Part shown: piece by piece, positions 54,815-63,596 of the stretch | Numbering within the stretch: position 1 is the stretch's first letter | How the letters are laid out: each line of letters begins with the position of its first letter | DNA from: Spirosoma fluviale | GTDB taxonomy: Bacteria; Bacteroidota; Bacteroidia; Cytophagales; Spirosomataceae | Direction: 5' to 3' | DNA length: 64,000 nucleotides | Assembly (NCBI RefSeq): GCF_900230225.1 | Contig: NZ_OCNH01000003.1 | Span: 1,178,001-1,242,000, forward strand | The notes under the pieces: generated by a model | What the model saw: only the letters and a program-made list of their open reading frames with translations | Told to the model about the DNA's origin: nothing | Databases searched by the model: none | Made by a program: the position numbers and the translations under genes

Positions 54815-56452
54815 TTAATTCTGTAGTAATTTTTTGCTCGTCGTTTGTCCATCACTAGTCAGTTGCAGAAAATAAACCCCCAGTTTTGTCGACAGTACAT
54901 AATTAGGTATTGTCTCCCAGTGCTCACCGGCCGGTTGACCCGGTCGGGTAATTGTATAAATCGTTCGACCGGTTGCGTCCGTTAGGGTAAGCCACACATC
55001 CGCACGTTGCTGGAGCTGGTAATTCACATGAATAGGACCGGTTGAGGGGTTTGGGTTGACGGTTAGTTTAAAGTCATGAGTTGGTTCAACGGCTAGGACA
55101 TCCGCACCAAACAGAAGAATAGCATTATCCATCCAGTCGAGACGGTTCTTTACCCATGTTTTCAGGTAATCAATTTCCTGCTGGTATGTCTGCCCAACAA
55201 AGCCGTTCGGCCAGACGTAAACGCCGATAACCGGCCAGCGCTGAAAGTTACGCGTTCTGGCTTCCGTAAGCTGAGCGGCTACCGAATCGACATAAGCCTG
55301 AATACGCTCTGTTTTCAGGACCGTTTTGCGTAGAGTCTGGTATTTAAGGCGTGTCTGAGTGGCAAATGATTTATCACTTAAAAGACGATCCCACCAAAAA
55401 GGAATCTGGTAAGTGTCAGTTTTACAGACTGTATTAAAATTGTAGGCCCATCCCTGATCGGTGTTTCCCTCGCAATAATTAGCATTTCCGTAGGTCAGGT
55501 TATAATCCCAAATTGGCCCCATCAGCAGCTTGCCGCCTTTGCTATCCCGGTCTTTGTAAAAGAAACTGCTCAGTCTATACCCATCCACATTTTTGCAGAC
55601 TTCGGTAAGTAATAAATAATCGACAAAGGAGTCGGCGTTAATGTATTTCCGATACCCGGTGGTTGAGTCCTGATATTGCGTTCCTTTTAATGCATTTTCA
55701 AAATCAGTTATATATTTTTTTGCGTATTGAAATTGTTCTTCCGCTAAATCTTCAGGCTTGGGCCGTTCAATCTGAATCGGAATCAGCTGTCCATTTAACG
55801 ATCTATAGGGCGAGTTCCAGCTACGGGAAGGTGAGCCTTCTGTTTTGTCAATTTTAAAAATATACCCGCCGGTTAGAGCATCACCCGACACATCGGTCTG
55901 TTTTATACTCGTGATATTTACTCGGTTTTTATTCCGTTTTATTTTCTCGAAAAGCAGGTAAATACCTTCATAATTACCGTTCAATATTACTTCGCAATAG
56001 CGGTATCGTGGAGTATAATAGGCGCTCATTTGGCGGTTCAAGTCATACGTTAATGCTTCCCGAATTAATGTTTTATCATTATACGTAGCATTTAATACCC
56101 AGTCAGACTCCGCAGGCATGCCCAGCAGTGACGCATTAACTGAGTTTACTCCCGATGTGTCGCGTAGCTCAAAGCCATAAGGTTTTTTTGGAAACAACTG
56201 TTGTGAAGTGGCCCCACGCTTCTCAATGCCAATCTTACTTTCGAAAGAAGGGCTATCTGAGACGTTGTTTCGTTTGCCAGTTCCGTTATCGATTATGCTC
56301 AGTGTAGCGACAATCTTGGGCTCATCCAGAATTGCCTGACCTTTTGTATTAATAATAAGGATCGGCAAATTTGTTGACGTCAACGTTTGTGGGAAAGCTG
56401 AAAGCGGGAAAAGCGTAACAAACAGAATGAAAAGCCTTAAGAAATTGTGCAT
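54815..56452 (-). CDS. secreted CotH-like protein with T9SS sorting domain
   Basis: 545 residues: signal peptide (to FPQ, residue 22), a CotH kinase-like domain (about 60-430), and a C-terminal T9SS type A-like domain (about 460-545; VNPNPSTGPIHVNYQL, ATGRTIYTITRPG, LGVYFLQLTSDGQTTSKKLLQ). The CotH part shows KKPYGFELRD, WVLNATYNDKTLIREALTYDL, VILNGNYEGIYLLFEKIKRNKNRVNI and LMGPIWDYNLTYGN, the metal/nucleotide-binding end. CotH proteins are atypical protein kinases of spore coats and surface proteins. The product is expected on the cell surface through type IX secretion. AT-rich relative to its neighbours. Confidence 0.9.
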   Translation of the reverse strand: MHNFLRLFILFVTLFPLSAFPQTLTSTNLPILIINTKGQAILDEPKIVATLSIIDNGTGKRNNVSDSPSFESKIGIEKRGATSQQLFPKKPYGFELRDTSGVNSVNASLLGMPAESDWVLNATYNDKTLIREALTYDLNRQMSAYYTPRYRYCEVILNGNYEGIYLLFEKIKRNKNRVNITSIKQTDVSGDALTGGYIFKIDKTEGSPSRSWNSPYRSLNGQLIPIQIERPKPEDLAEEQFQYAKKYITDFENALKGTQYQDSTTGYRKYINADSFVDYLLLTEVCKNVDGYRLSSFFYKDRDSKGGKLLMGPIWDYNLTYGNANYCEGNTDQGWAYNFNTVCKTDTYQIPFWWDRLLSDKSFATQTRLKYQTLRKTVLKTERIQAYVDSVAAQLTEARTRNFQRWPVIGVYVWPNGFVGQTYQQEIDYLKTWVKNRLDWMDNAILLFGADVLAVEPTHDFKLTVNPNPSTGPIHVNYQLQQRADVWLTLTDATGRTIYTITRPGQPAGEHWETIPNYVLSTKLGVYFLQLTSDGQTTSKKLLQN

Positions 56453-56901
56453 AGGATAAATTTATTATATTTTTTTTATAAAAATAGTACTATTTTTTTG
56501 TACTGTTCTAGTTTTTATTGAAGCTACAGTATACTTTAAAGTTGCAAATTTTTCACCGACTCGTTATTGGAAGGTGGATAATTCAAAGGACAGTATCACT
56601 AATTAATGCAGTTCGAAAGTAGACGATCATTGATTAAGAACCTGTTCTACAGGCTTGATTAGCAATTATTAACGCATTTTTGATATGTAATAATAAAAAT
56701 ATAGCAATCCAGTAATAATGTTGCTTAACAAGTAAATTGAAACATGGGTTTTTCTATTTTTATTAGTTAGTAACTTGAAAACATCATCCTTAACAATCAT
56801 ATTTGCGCCAATAGTAAATTTGCAGACTTTTAAATAATGGTTACTATTTTGCACCCATAAAGTAGTAATTCATTCCTCCTCTTAACAAAATCAATCAATT
56901 T
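56453..56901 (+). other. 449-bp AT-rich gap with a promoter before the TetR gene
   Basis: No supported gene: the only longer frame (56669-56854, - strand) is AT-driven with no start context. TTTG at 56819-56822 and a near-consensus TATTTTG at 56845-56851, 22 bases apart, could be the TetR gene promoter. The first part lies upstream of the CotH-like gene, whose promoter is not distinct. Confidence 0.4.
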
Positions 56902-57543
56902 ATGAAAGTAGTCAAGCGAAGAAATCGCCAGATGACCATGGAGCGTATCTTACGGGCTATGGGTGAAGTTATGGCTGAACGTGGCACGGAGAAAGCCGGT
57001 ATCAATGCCGTTGCCGATCGGGCCGGTGTCAATAAAGTTCTTATCTATCGGTACTTTGGCGGTTGGAACGGCTTATTGGAAGCCTACGTGCATCGGGGTT
57101 TCTTCTTATCCATGTTCAATGATAAATTTCTGGATTCGGTGCCTGACAACGTAGCGCCGGAAGCCAGAAGTAAAGCCTGGTCAGAGTATACTATTCAGTT
57201 TATGCGCGAATTCCGGACACGCAAATCGTCTCAGGAGCTGATTCGGTGGGAAATGTCGAATGGCGAAACGGAACTGGCTCGCCGACTGGCTGATTTTCGG
57301 GATCAGTCGTACAAAAACATGGTCGCCAAATTGGCCCCCTACTCTGATTTCGATCCCCTTGCTATTACCAGCCTGATGGTTGCGGCTGTTACAAATATTG
57401 TGCTCACCAGCACCCAGCGTGATCATATCGGCGATATCGATCTCCGCTCCGATGCCGGTTGGGAGCGTTTGGAAACCGCCATTCGTCGTATTTATTCAAG
57501 CTTGAATATTGCCCTCGAACGCGAGCAAGCCAAGACCAAATGA
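56902..57543 (+). CDS. TetR family transcriptional regulator
   Basis: 213 residues. N-terminal helix-turn-helix of the TetR type: MERILRAMGEVMAERGTEKAGINAVADRAGVNKVLIYRYFGGWNGLLEAYV. The C-terminal ligand domain is not specific (RTRKSSQELIRWEMSNGETELARRLADF). ATG 56902. It would repress a target in response to a small molecule; the nearest genes, divergent CotH-like and convergent Xaa-Pro aminopeptidase, give no strong hint. A compact terminator follows. Confidence 0.9.
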   Translation: MKVVKRRNRQMTMERILRAMGEVMAERGTEKAGINAVADRAGVNKVLIYRYFGGWNGLLEAYVHRGFFLSMFNDKFLDSVPDNVAPEARSKAWSEYTIQFMREFRTRKSSQELIRWEMSNGETELARRLADFRDQSYKNMVAKLAPYSDFDPLAITSLMVAAVTNIVLTSTQRDHIGDIDLRSDAGWERLETAIRRIYSSLNIALEREQAKTK

Positions 57544-57550
57544 TTTATGA

Positions 57551-57581
57551 CTGGTCCGCACCCGGTTGCTGTGCGGACCAG
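57551..57581. terminator. 11-bp stem between TetR and aminopeptidase genes
   Basis: CTGGTCCGCAC (57551-57561) and GTGCGGACCAG (57571-57581) pair perfectly around a nine-base loop, just after the TetR stop and eight bases from the convergent aminopeptidase stop. Confidence 0.75.
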
Positions 57582-57588
57582 CTACGAA

Positions 57589-58881
57589 TCAGTTCATCAT
57601 CGCTTCAATTTCGTCGGCTTCGAGGGGGATGTTGGCCATCATGTCAATATTGCCCGATTCGGTGATGAGTACGTTGTTTTCCAAACGAATACCCAATTTT
57701 TCTTCTCGAATGTAGATTCCCGGCTCAACGGTAAATACCATGCCGGCTTCCATTTTTCGGTATTTATTGCCTACGTCGTGGACATCGAGACCCAGAAAGT
57801 GAGAAGTACCGTGCATGAAATATTTTTTATACAAAGGAGCGTCAGGGTCCTGATTGGCCACCTCCGTGCGGTCCAGCAAACCCAGACCAATTAATTCAGA
57901 CTCCATTACTTTGCCTACTTCGCGGTGGTATTCGTCCCAAAGATTGCCGGGGCGAAGCATCTGAGTGGCCTCTTTCATGACGCGCAGAACCGCATCATAG
58001 ACCGCCCGCTGGCGAGTTGTAAATCGCCCGTTAACCGGTACCGAACGAGTCATGTCGGCATTATAATTGGCGTATTCCGCGCCAATATCGAGCAGAATCA
58101 CATCGCCATCCTGGCATTGCTGGCTATTATCAATGTAGTGAAGCACGCAGGCATTGGCACCCGAGGCAATAATGGGTGTGTAAGCGGTCCCCCGCGACCG
58201 GTTTCGCAGGAATTCGTGCATCATTTCTGCTTCGATTTCATACTCCCACACTCCCGGTTTTATAAAGCCCAGAAGCCGCCGAAACATCTTGTCCGTAATG
58301 TCGATGGCCGTTTGAATAAGGGGAATCTCCTGCGGCTGTTTAATGGCCCGGAGGTAATGCATAAGCGGAGCCAGCCGCTCCAGACGATGCAGTGGATATT
58401 TTTGCCGAAACGCGTCGATGTACCGGGCGTCCCGGGTTTCCACTTCTACCCCGGCGCGGGTATGTTCGTTGGTATTGAGGTAAATATGCTCTGCTTCGAA
58501 AACCATCTGCCCAAAAATCTGCTCAAACTGGTGCATCCAGTAAACCTGTTTCTGAGGTATGCCCGTTACCTGCTCGGCTTCGGCCTTCGTCAGTTTGTGC
58601 CCCTCCCAGATCTCAATGAGTTCGCTCGTTTCGCGGAGAAACAGCACTTCCCGGAATTTTGGGTCCGGATGCTCCGGAAAAAGAACTAAACGTGTTTCTT
58701 CCTGATCGACACCGGTGAGGTAAAACAGATCATTGTTCTGGCGGAAAACCATCGTGCCGTCGGCATTGGTTGGCATGATGTCGTTGGCGTTGACAACAAC
58801 CAGCGATTTGGGTTTTAGTAAGGGTAAGAGCCGCTGACGATTTTGAACGAATAGCTGGTTCTCAATTGGTAAATAACGCAT
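57589..58881 (-). CDS. pepP: Xaa-Pro aminopeptidase
   Basis: 430-residue M24B metallopeptidase that removes an N-terminal residue preceding proline. The N-terminal domain (VNANDIMPTNADGTMVFRQNNDLFYLTG) and the C-terminal pita-bread domain are complete. Metal ligands are the two Asp of LLDIGAEYANYNADMTRSVPV, His in HGTSHFLGLDVHDVG, and Glu in FTVEPGIYI and RLENNVLIT. No signal peptide; cytosolic. Single gene, divergent from the subtilase gene. Confidence 0.94.
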   Translation of the reverse strand: MRYLPIENQLFVQNRQRLLPLLKPKSLVVVNANDIMPTNADGTMVFRQNNDLFYLTGVDQEETRLVLFPEHPDPKFREVLFLRETSELIEIWEGHKLTKAEAEQVTGIPQKQVYWMHQFEQIFGQMVFEAEHIYLNTNEHTRAGVEVETRDARYIDAFRQKYPLHRLERLAPLMHYLRAIKQPQEIPLIQTAIDITDKMFRRLLGFIKPGVWEYEIEAEMMHEFLRNRSRGTAYTPIIASGANACVLHYIDNSQQCQDGDVILLDIGAEYANYNADMTRSVPVNGRFTTRQRAVYDAVLRVMKEATQMLRPGNLWDEYHREVGKVMESELIGLGLLDRTEVANQDPDAPLYKKYFMHGTSHFLGLDVHDVGNKYRKMEAGMVFTVEPGIYIREEKLGIRLENNVLITESGNIDMMANIPLEADEIEAMMN

Positions 58882-59019
58882 AGCGTAGCTGTTGAGGGCC
58901 TGTTTGTGATTAAGTTTGCAAAGAAACTCAAAAGCAATAAGAGTTTCTGTGTGTTTTCCTGTTTTGCAGTAACCAGGGTTTTGTTAATTGAATCGCTTAC
59001 TTCTTCGCCTAGACTAATC

Positions 59020-60573
59020 ATGACATTTCGACTTTCTGTGTGTTTATGCCTGACTGTACTTTTTGTGCAGGGACAAACGCGCCCCGCCGGGCCTGATGTA
59101 GCCAAAGCCAAGTACTGGCTGGTGTTGACTGATAAAGATCAGAACTCCGCACCGGCCTTATCGCCAATGGCAATTGCCCAGCGAAAAACACAGGATCTAC
59201 CGCTGGATGATACCGATCAGCCTGTATCAGTCAGCTACCTCACTCAGTTGAAACAGGCGGGTGTGCAGCCAATTTGTCAGTCACGCTGGCTCAACGCCGT
59301 GTCTGTCCAGCTAACCCCTGAGCAATACGCACAGGTGGTGAAACTTCCGTTCGTAAAAGGGATTCAGGCCATTGATCCGGCTATCGTGATTACGTCGACC
59401 GCACTACCGGCAAACCCACAGCTGGCTCCGGTTATGTCGCAGATTCAGGCACCCGACTTTACAAAAGCAGGCCTGACGGGGCGGTTCGTGAATATCGGCG
59501 TCATTGATGCCGGATTTTTTGGTGCCGACTCTGCCAATGCACTCAAGCATGTGTTTGCCCGCGATGGCGTGAAACGAGTTCGGGATTATGTGAATGCACC
59601 GAAGACACGCAATGAGTTATTTCGCACCCTGGAATCCAATGCCGATTTTCATGGAACCGAAGTGCTGGCAGCGATAGCGGGCAGTGACCCGGTCGAAAAT
59701 ATCCAGTTCGGTCTGGCTACCGATGCTACGTTTTACCTGGCCCGTACCGATCAGGGAAACCGCGAATATCGGGGTGAAGAAGATAATTGGGTGGCCGCCA
59801 TGGAATGGATGGACAGCCTCGGGGTACGGCTTATCAATACATCGCTTGGGTATGCCAAGGGAATGAGTAACCCCAAAGATAATTACGAGCCCGGCCAGAT
59901 GGATGGGCATACCAGCCTTATCAGTAGGGCCGCTCAGATTGCCGCCGATAAGAAGGGGATGTTGATCATTGTGTCGGCAGGAAATGAAGGGGAAGACCGC
60001 TCTTGGCGCATCATCAGCACACCGGCTGATGCGCAGGGCGTACTGGCCATCGGGGCTACGAACTCACGGCTCTGGAACCGCATCGGATACAGTAGTATTG
60101 GCCCGGAAAGTCTGGCGTATCTGAAACCTAATGTATCTTGTTTTTCACTTTACGGAACCTCATTGTCAGCGCCGGTGATTACCGGGTTTGCGGCTTGTAT
60201 CATGCAGGCTAATCCCAAACTGACCAATAAAGAGGTAATGGCCATTATTGAAAAATCGGCTCATTTATACCCTTACGGGAATAATTACGTTGGTTATGGC
60301 GTCCCGCAGGCGTCTCGGGCGCTGGCCTTGCTGCGTAATCAGGAGTTGCCCACTGTTGCGCGGTCAGTAAAAGGTACAGGAAAAACCATGACCCTGCCCG
60401 TTACAACCAAGGACTTAGCTGTGTCGGTCTTTCATAAAAAAGATGCCACACATGTGTTGCAGCAGGAAGCGGCCAAAGTGAGTGAGGGTAAGCTCGTCCT
60501 GCGTCGATCGGCAGATGAAAAGCAGACAACTGTTGATCTGAAAACGGAAGTGATTGAAGTTATCTGGGAGTAA
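59020..60573 (+). CDS. secreted subtilisin-like serine peptidase
   Basis: 517 residues from ATG 59020 with a signal peptide (MTFRLSVCLCLTVLFVQGQ); the frame from 58906 is longer but has no better signal. An inhibitor-like propeptide (about 25-130, WLVLTDKDQ... WLNAVSVQLTPEQYAQVVKLPFVKGI) precedes the S8 domain. The catalytic triad is visible: Asp in IGVIDAGFFG, His in DFHGTEVLAAIAG, Ser in YGTSLSAPVITGF; the oxyanion Asn is in IIVSAGNEGE. A C-terminal part of about 90 residues has beta-type sequence. No T9SS signature is evident at its end. Periplasmic or secreted. Confidence 0.92.
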   Translation: MTFRLSVCLCLTVLFVQGQTRPAGPDVAKAKYWLVLTDKDQNSAPALSPMAIAQRKTQDLPLDDTDQPVSVSYLTQLKQAGVQPICQSRWLNAVSVQLTPEQYAQVVKLPFVKGIQAIDPAIVITSTALPANPQLAPVMSQIQAPDFTKAGLTGRFVNIGVIDAGFFGADSANALKHVFARDGVKRVRDYVNAPKTRNELFRTLESNADFHGTEVLAAIAGSDPVENIQFGLATDATFYLARTDQGNREYRGEEDNWVAAMEWMDSLGVRLINTSLGYAKGMSNPKDNYEPGQMDGHTSLISRAAQIAADKKGMLIIVSAGNEGEDRSWRIISTPADAQGVLAIGATNSRLWNRIGYSSIGPESLAYLKPNVSCFSLYGTSLSAPVITGFAACIMQANPKLTNKEVMAIIEKSAHLYPYGNNYVGYGVPQASRALALLRNQELPTVARSVKGTGKTMTLPVTTKDLAVSVFHKKDATHVLQQEAAKVSEGKLVLRRSADEKQTTVDLKTEVIEVIWE

Positions 60574-60669
60574 AGCCCAGTATGAAGAAAAATTAATGTC
60601 CACTTCAGATAGGGCTTAAGTGGTGGTTCTAGTTTTGCTTCTGTAATCAACAGTAAACAACATTTACTT

Positions 60670-61482
60670 ATGGCAACTCAGACAAAATTAATCGCTATTG
60701 CGCTCTTCGTATCAACCTTAGCCTCGCCACGGGCACACGCACAGAGACCCGAAGGCCCCGGCCCTCTACCCGGTGATCCGGCTGTGTCAATGAAAGGACC
60801 GGGTCGCGATCTACCCGAAAGGGGAGGTCCCGGCCGGAAGCACGGCAGACCTGATGCCGATCGCGGTGCTCGGGCGAATGGACAAGGCCCCGGTCGAAAT
60901 CACCGTTTTGAGGGCCTAACATCATTGACGACCGTTTCGGGTACCGTTGGCCAATTGGTTGGCAATGACGACGCCATTTTAGATGGATTTACCCTTAATA
61001 CCGGTTCAGGATCAACGACAACAGTTAAGTTTCCCCCCCATTTGGGTGGGCAGGTGCAAAAAGCCGTTAAGGCTGGCAGTACGGTCAGTGTTACAGGCTA
61101 CACCGACAAAACCCCAAATGGGGAAAGTCTTTTTCGTATGAATAGCCTGACCGCCGGAAAGGTAACCGTGGACGATTCACCGCCCGTTCGTTTGGCTACA
61201 CCACCTGCACCCCCAACGTTGACAACGGTAACCGGTAAGATAGCCGATTATCGGATCGGCCGGGGTGGACGGGTCAATGCCTTGGTTCTCGATAACAAAA
61301 CGGTCGTCAGTATTCCGGCGCATGTGGCCTATCAGCTGACAGATCTGGCAAAAAAAGGCAGCGCGATCACGGTGCAGGGTTATCCAAAACAAGTTCGGGA
61401 CGGGCAGGTACAGCTGGAAAAAGTAAATGTTCTGCGCGCTTCTGTTTTGACCATTAACGGGCAGCAATATCTGGTACGGTAA
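60670..61482 (+). CDS. exported protein with two repeated OB-like domains
   Basis: 270 residues with a signal peptide (to AHA, about residue 24). After it comes a Gly/Pro/Arg-rich disordered stretch (about 26-80), then two copies of a roughly 75-residue unit. Unit 1 starts LTTVSGTVGQLVGNDDAILDG and unit 2 LTTVTGKIADYRIGRGGRVNA; both go on to a V(K/S)xPxHxxxQ element, a KxGSxxxVxGY element and a closing Leu-rich strand. The pattern resembles DUF5666/OB-fold proteins. An internal duplication is clear; the function is unknown. It sits just ahead of a two-component system and might be controlled by it. Confidence 0.75.
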   Translation: MATQTKLIAIALFVSTLASPRAHAQRPEGPGPLPGDPAVSMKGPGRDLPERGGPGRKHGRPDADRGARANGQGPGRNHRFEGLTSLTTVSGTVGQLVGNDDAILDGFTLNTGSGSTTTVKFPPHLGGQVQKAVKAGSTVSVTGYTDKTPNGESLFRMNSLTAGKVTVDDSPPVRLATPPAPPTLTTVTGKIADYRIGRGGRVNALVLDNKTVVSIPAHVAYQLTDLAKKGSAITVQGYPKQVRDGQVQLEKVNVLRASVLTINGQQYLVR

Positions 61483-61490
61483 TTAATTTT

Positions 61491-61556
61491 GACTGAGTGA
61501 ATGGCAGAATGAACTACTAGTTGACAGGCATCATTCTGCCATTCATTCACTCAGTC
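61491..61556. repeat. inverted repeat before the response regulator gene
   Basis: GACTGAGTGAATGGCAGAATGA (61491-61512) pairs with 61531-61556, interrupted by one four-base bulge that duplicates ATTC. A further TCATTCACTCATT lies at 61559-61571. The GAGTGAATGG and CCATTCA words are shared with the repeat at 52849. It is probably the 3' stem of the duplicated-domain gene and lies 22 bases before the GTG start of the response regulator. Confidence 0.6.
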
Positions 61557-61577
61557 TGTCATTCACTCATTGTCTTT

Positions 61578-62249
61578 GTGAAAATCCTGGTTATCGAAGA
61601 TGAGCGTAAACTGGCCCGGTTTATCAAACAGGGGCTGGAGCAGCACGGCCACGTAGCCGATTTGACGCACTCCGGCTCCGAAGGGCTCGATCATATTGCG
61701 GGCGGGTTGTATGACCTGGTGCTGCTCGATCTGATGCTTCCCGGCCAAACGGGGTTTGACGTGCTACAGAACCTGCGGGCGTTTGGGCTGACCGTTCCCG
61801 TAATGATCCTGTCGGCACTGAGTGATCCCGAAAAAGTGGTGCAGGGGCTTGACCTGGGCGCGGTCGATTACCTGCGAAAACCGTTCGATTTCAATGAGCT
61901 GCTAGCCCGTATTCGGGTGCTGCAACGTCGGAGTACCACGGGCGATAACGTCGTGCTGCGGGTAGCCGATCTCGAAATGCGGCTCGTTTCGCACGAGGTG
62001 CTGAAAAACAAGAAAATTCTGGACCTGACAAATCGGGAGTTCGCCTTGCTCGAACTCCTGATGCGTCGGGCGGGGCAGCTTGTTACGAAAAATGAAATAG
62101 CTGAAAAAGTGTGGGCGATGGATTTCGACATGGGCAGTAATGTTATTGAGGTTCATATTTACCAACTGCGGAAGAAACTCGATACGACCGGTACACCCGG
62201 CTTGATTGAAACGCTTATTGGCCGGGGGTATCGGCTTAAAACGTCATGA
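61578..62249 (+). CDS. OmpR/PhoB-type response regulator
   Basis: 223 residues from GTG 61578 (KILVIEDERKLARFIKQGL); the longer frame crosses the hairpin and is not family sequence. Receiver domain with the acidic pair Glu7-Asp8, phosphoacceptor Asp51 in LVLLDLMLPGQTGFDVL, and Lys in DYLRKPFDFNEL. The winged-helix domain (about 125-223) shows LTNREFALLELLMRRAGQLVTKNEIAEKVW and NVIEVHIYQLRKKLD...IGRGYRLK. It overlaps the kinase gene by four bases (ATGA), so the two are coupled and act as a pair; heavy-metal (CusR-like) regulators are the closest pattern. Confidence 0.95.
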   Translation: MKILVIEDERKLARFIKQGLEQHGHVADLTHSGSEGLDHIAGGLYDLVLLDLMLPGQTGFDVLQNLRAFGLTVPVMILSALSDPEKVVQGLDLGAVDYLRKPFDFNELLARIRVLQRRSTTGDNVVLRVADLEMRLVSHEVLKNKKILDLTNREFALLELLMRRAGQLVTKNEIAEKVWAMDFDMGSNVIEVHIYQLRKKLDTTGTPGLIETLIGRGYRLKTS

Positions 62250-63574
62250 GCCTGCGTAGCCGCATCGTATTGGCCGTAACAGCGGTGTTTGCCGCCGTGA
62301 GTCTGTTTACGGGCTGGCTCATGCTCGATCATGCCGAAAAGAGCCTGCAAATTGCCTTCGACCGGACAACCCAGACGCGGGCCGACTGGCTGCTGTCGCA
62401 GGTTAGTGTCGACCCGGTTATATTGCCCCTCCCCACCGAACGGGAGCGTATGCAGGTAGTTTACTATGGATACGGGCAAACTCGTGAACTCTTCAGAAGT
62501 CCCGGCTTTCCGGATAAAGCCGGTCTGGGTCATCGTCGGCGTGCTCATTCTCCTCATTACTCTTATCGGGCGCTAACCAGCCAGATCAATACAGAGCAGG
62601 CTCCCGATGGCCGTATCATGTTAACACTGGCGGTGCCCGACATGAATTTACGGCAGGATATAAACCAGCTTCGGCTGGTATTTGGCATTGGGTGGCTGCT
62701 GAGTTTGGGACTGGCCTTTATTGGGGGATATGGCGTGGCGGGTTGGCTCCTGAGGCCCATTCAGTCGATCGTCGATCAGGCAAATACCATTAGTAATGCT
62801 ACGGATAGCAGCCGGATTGCCCTTCCCAAATCGAAGGATGAATTGTATCAACTGACCGATACGCTCAACCAAATGCTGGGGCGGATTCGGGAAAATGTTG
62901 ACTTACAGCGTAATTTTTTCGGGGCAGCCGCGCATGAGTTGCGCACACCACTAACCATCATGAAGACCGGCCTTGAAGTAACCCTTGGTAACGACCGAAT
63001 TGGCGAACCCATAAAGCCATTCCTGACCAGTCAACTGGACGAAGTAAGCCGATTGGCGCGGTTGCTGGATGAGTTTTTGACCCTGAGCCGTCCGGAAGAT
63101 GCTGCCCGGACACTCAAACTCAGCGAGGTAGATGTCGCGCAGCTTGTTATAAAATGCGTAGATCAACTGGCTGGCCTAACGAACGAATATGAAGTGACTA
63201 TCCAGCTCGATCTGCCCGAATCTACTATGGAAACCGTATTGACAGATGCAGTTAAGTTGGAACACATTGTGCTGAACCTGGTAGAAAATGCAATTAAGTA
63301 CGCAGTAGCGGGTAGCTCTGTTTTGATCCAGGCAAGGTACTCAACTAACTGGGTAATTCGGGTTCAGAACCAGACTGTTCGGGAGAGTGGCCCAACGCTT
63401 GATCTGCTGCAACCTTACTTTCAGGCTGATCCGCTGAAAGAAGGACATGGTCTGGGGCTTTGGATTAGCCACCGGCTAACAATGTTGCTTGGCGGAAAGT
63501 TACACCTTAACTGGCAGTCGTTTACATTCGTTAGTGAACTGAACCTGACGGGAGCCAGCCATCAGGTTATCTAA
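62246..63574 (+). CDS. sensor histidine kinase with atypical ATP site
   Basis: 442 residues: N-terminal helix (about 8-27), periplasmic sensor of some 110 residues, second helix (about 143-168), HAMP region (LLRPIQSIVDQANTIS), then the H box FFGAAAHELRTPLTIMK with phosphoacceptor His230. The N box HIVLNLVENAIKYA is normal and the G2 box EGHGLGLWISHRL is present. At the G1 position, where DxGxGI is expected after the N box, the sequence is VIRVQNQTVRESGPTLD. ATP binding may be weak or altered. Partner of the preceding regulator; the signal is unknown. Confidence 0.9.
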   Translation: MSLRSRIVLAVTAVFAAVSLFTGWLMLDHAEKSLQIAFDRTTQTRADWLLSQVSVDPVILPLPTERERMQVVYYGYGQTRELFRSPGFPDKAGLGHRRRAHSPHYSYRALTSQINTEQAPDGRIMLTLAVPDMNLRQDINQLRLVFGIGWLLSLGLAFIGGYGVAGWLLRPIQSIVDQANTISNATDSSRIALPKSKDELYQLTDTLNQMLGRIRENVDLQRNFFGAAAHELRTPLTIMKTGLEVTLGNDRIGEPIKPFLTSQLDEVSRLARLLDEFLTLSRPEDAARTLKLSEVDVAQLVIKCVDQLAGLTNEYEVTIQLDLPESTMETVLTDAVKLEHIVLNLVENAIKYAVAGSSVLIQARYSTNWVIRVQNQTVRESGPTLDLLQPYFQADPLKEGHGLGLWISHRLTMLLGGKLHLNWQSFTFVSELNLTGASHQVI

Positions 63575-63596
63575 TACAAATCACTCCATTTACTCC

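Noticed and set aside
56669..56854. 61-residue frame on the - strand in the gap between the CotH-like and TetR genes
   Set aside because: AT-rich composition makes long frames likely by chance; there is no start context, no recognisable motif, and it overlaps the probable TetR promoter.
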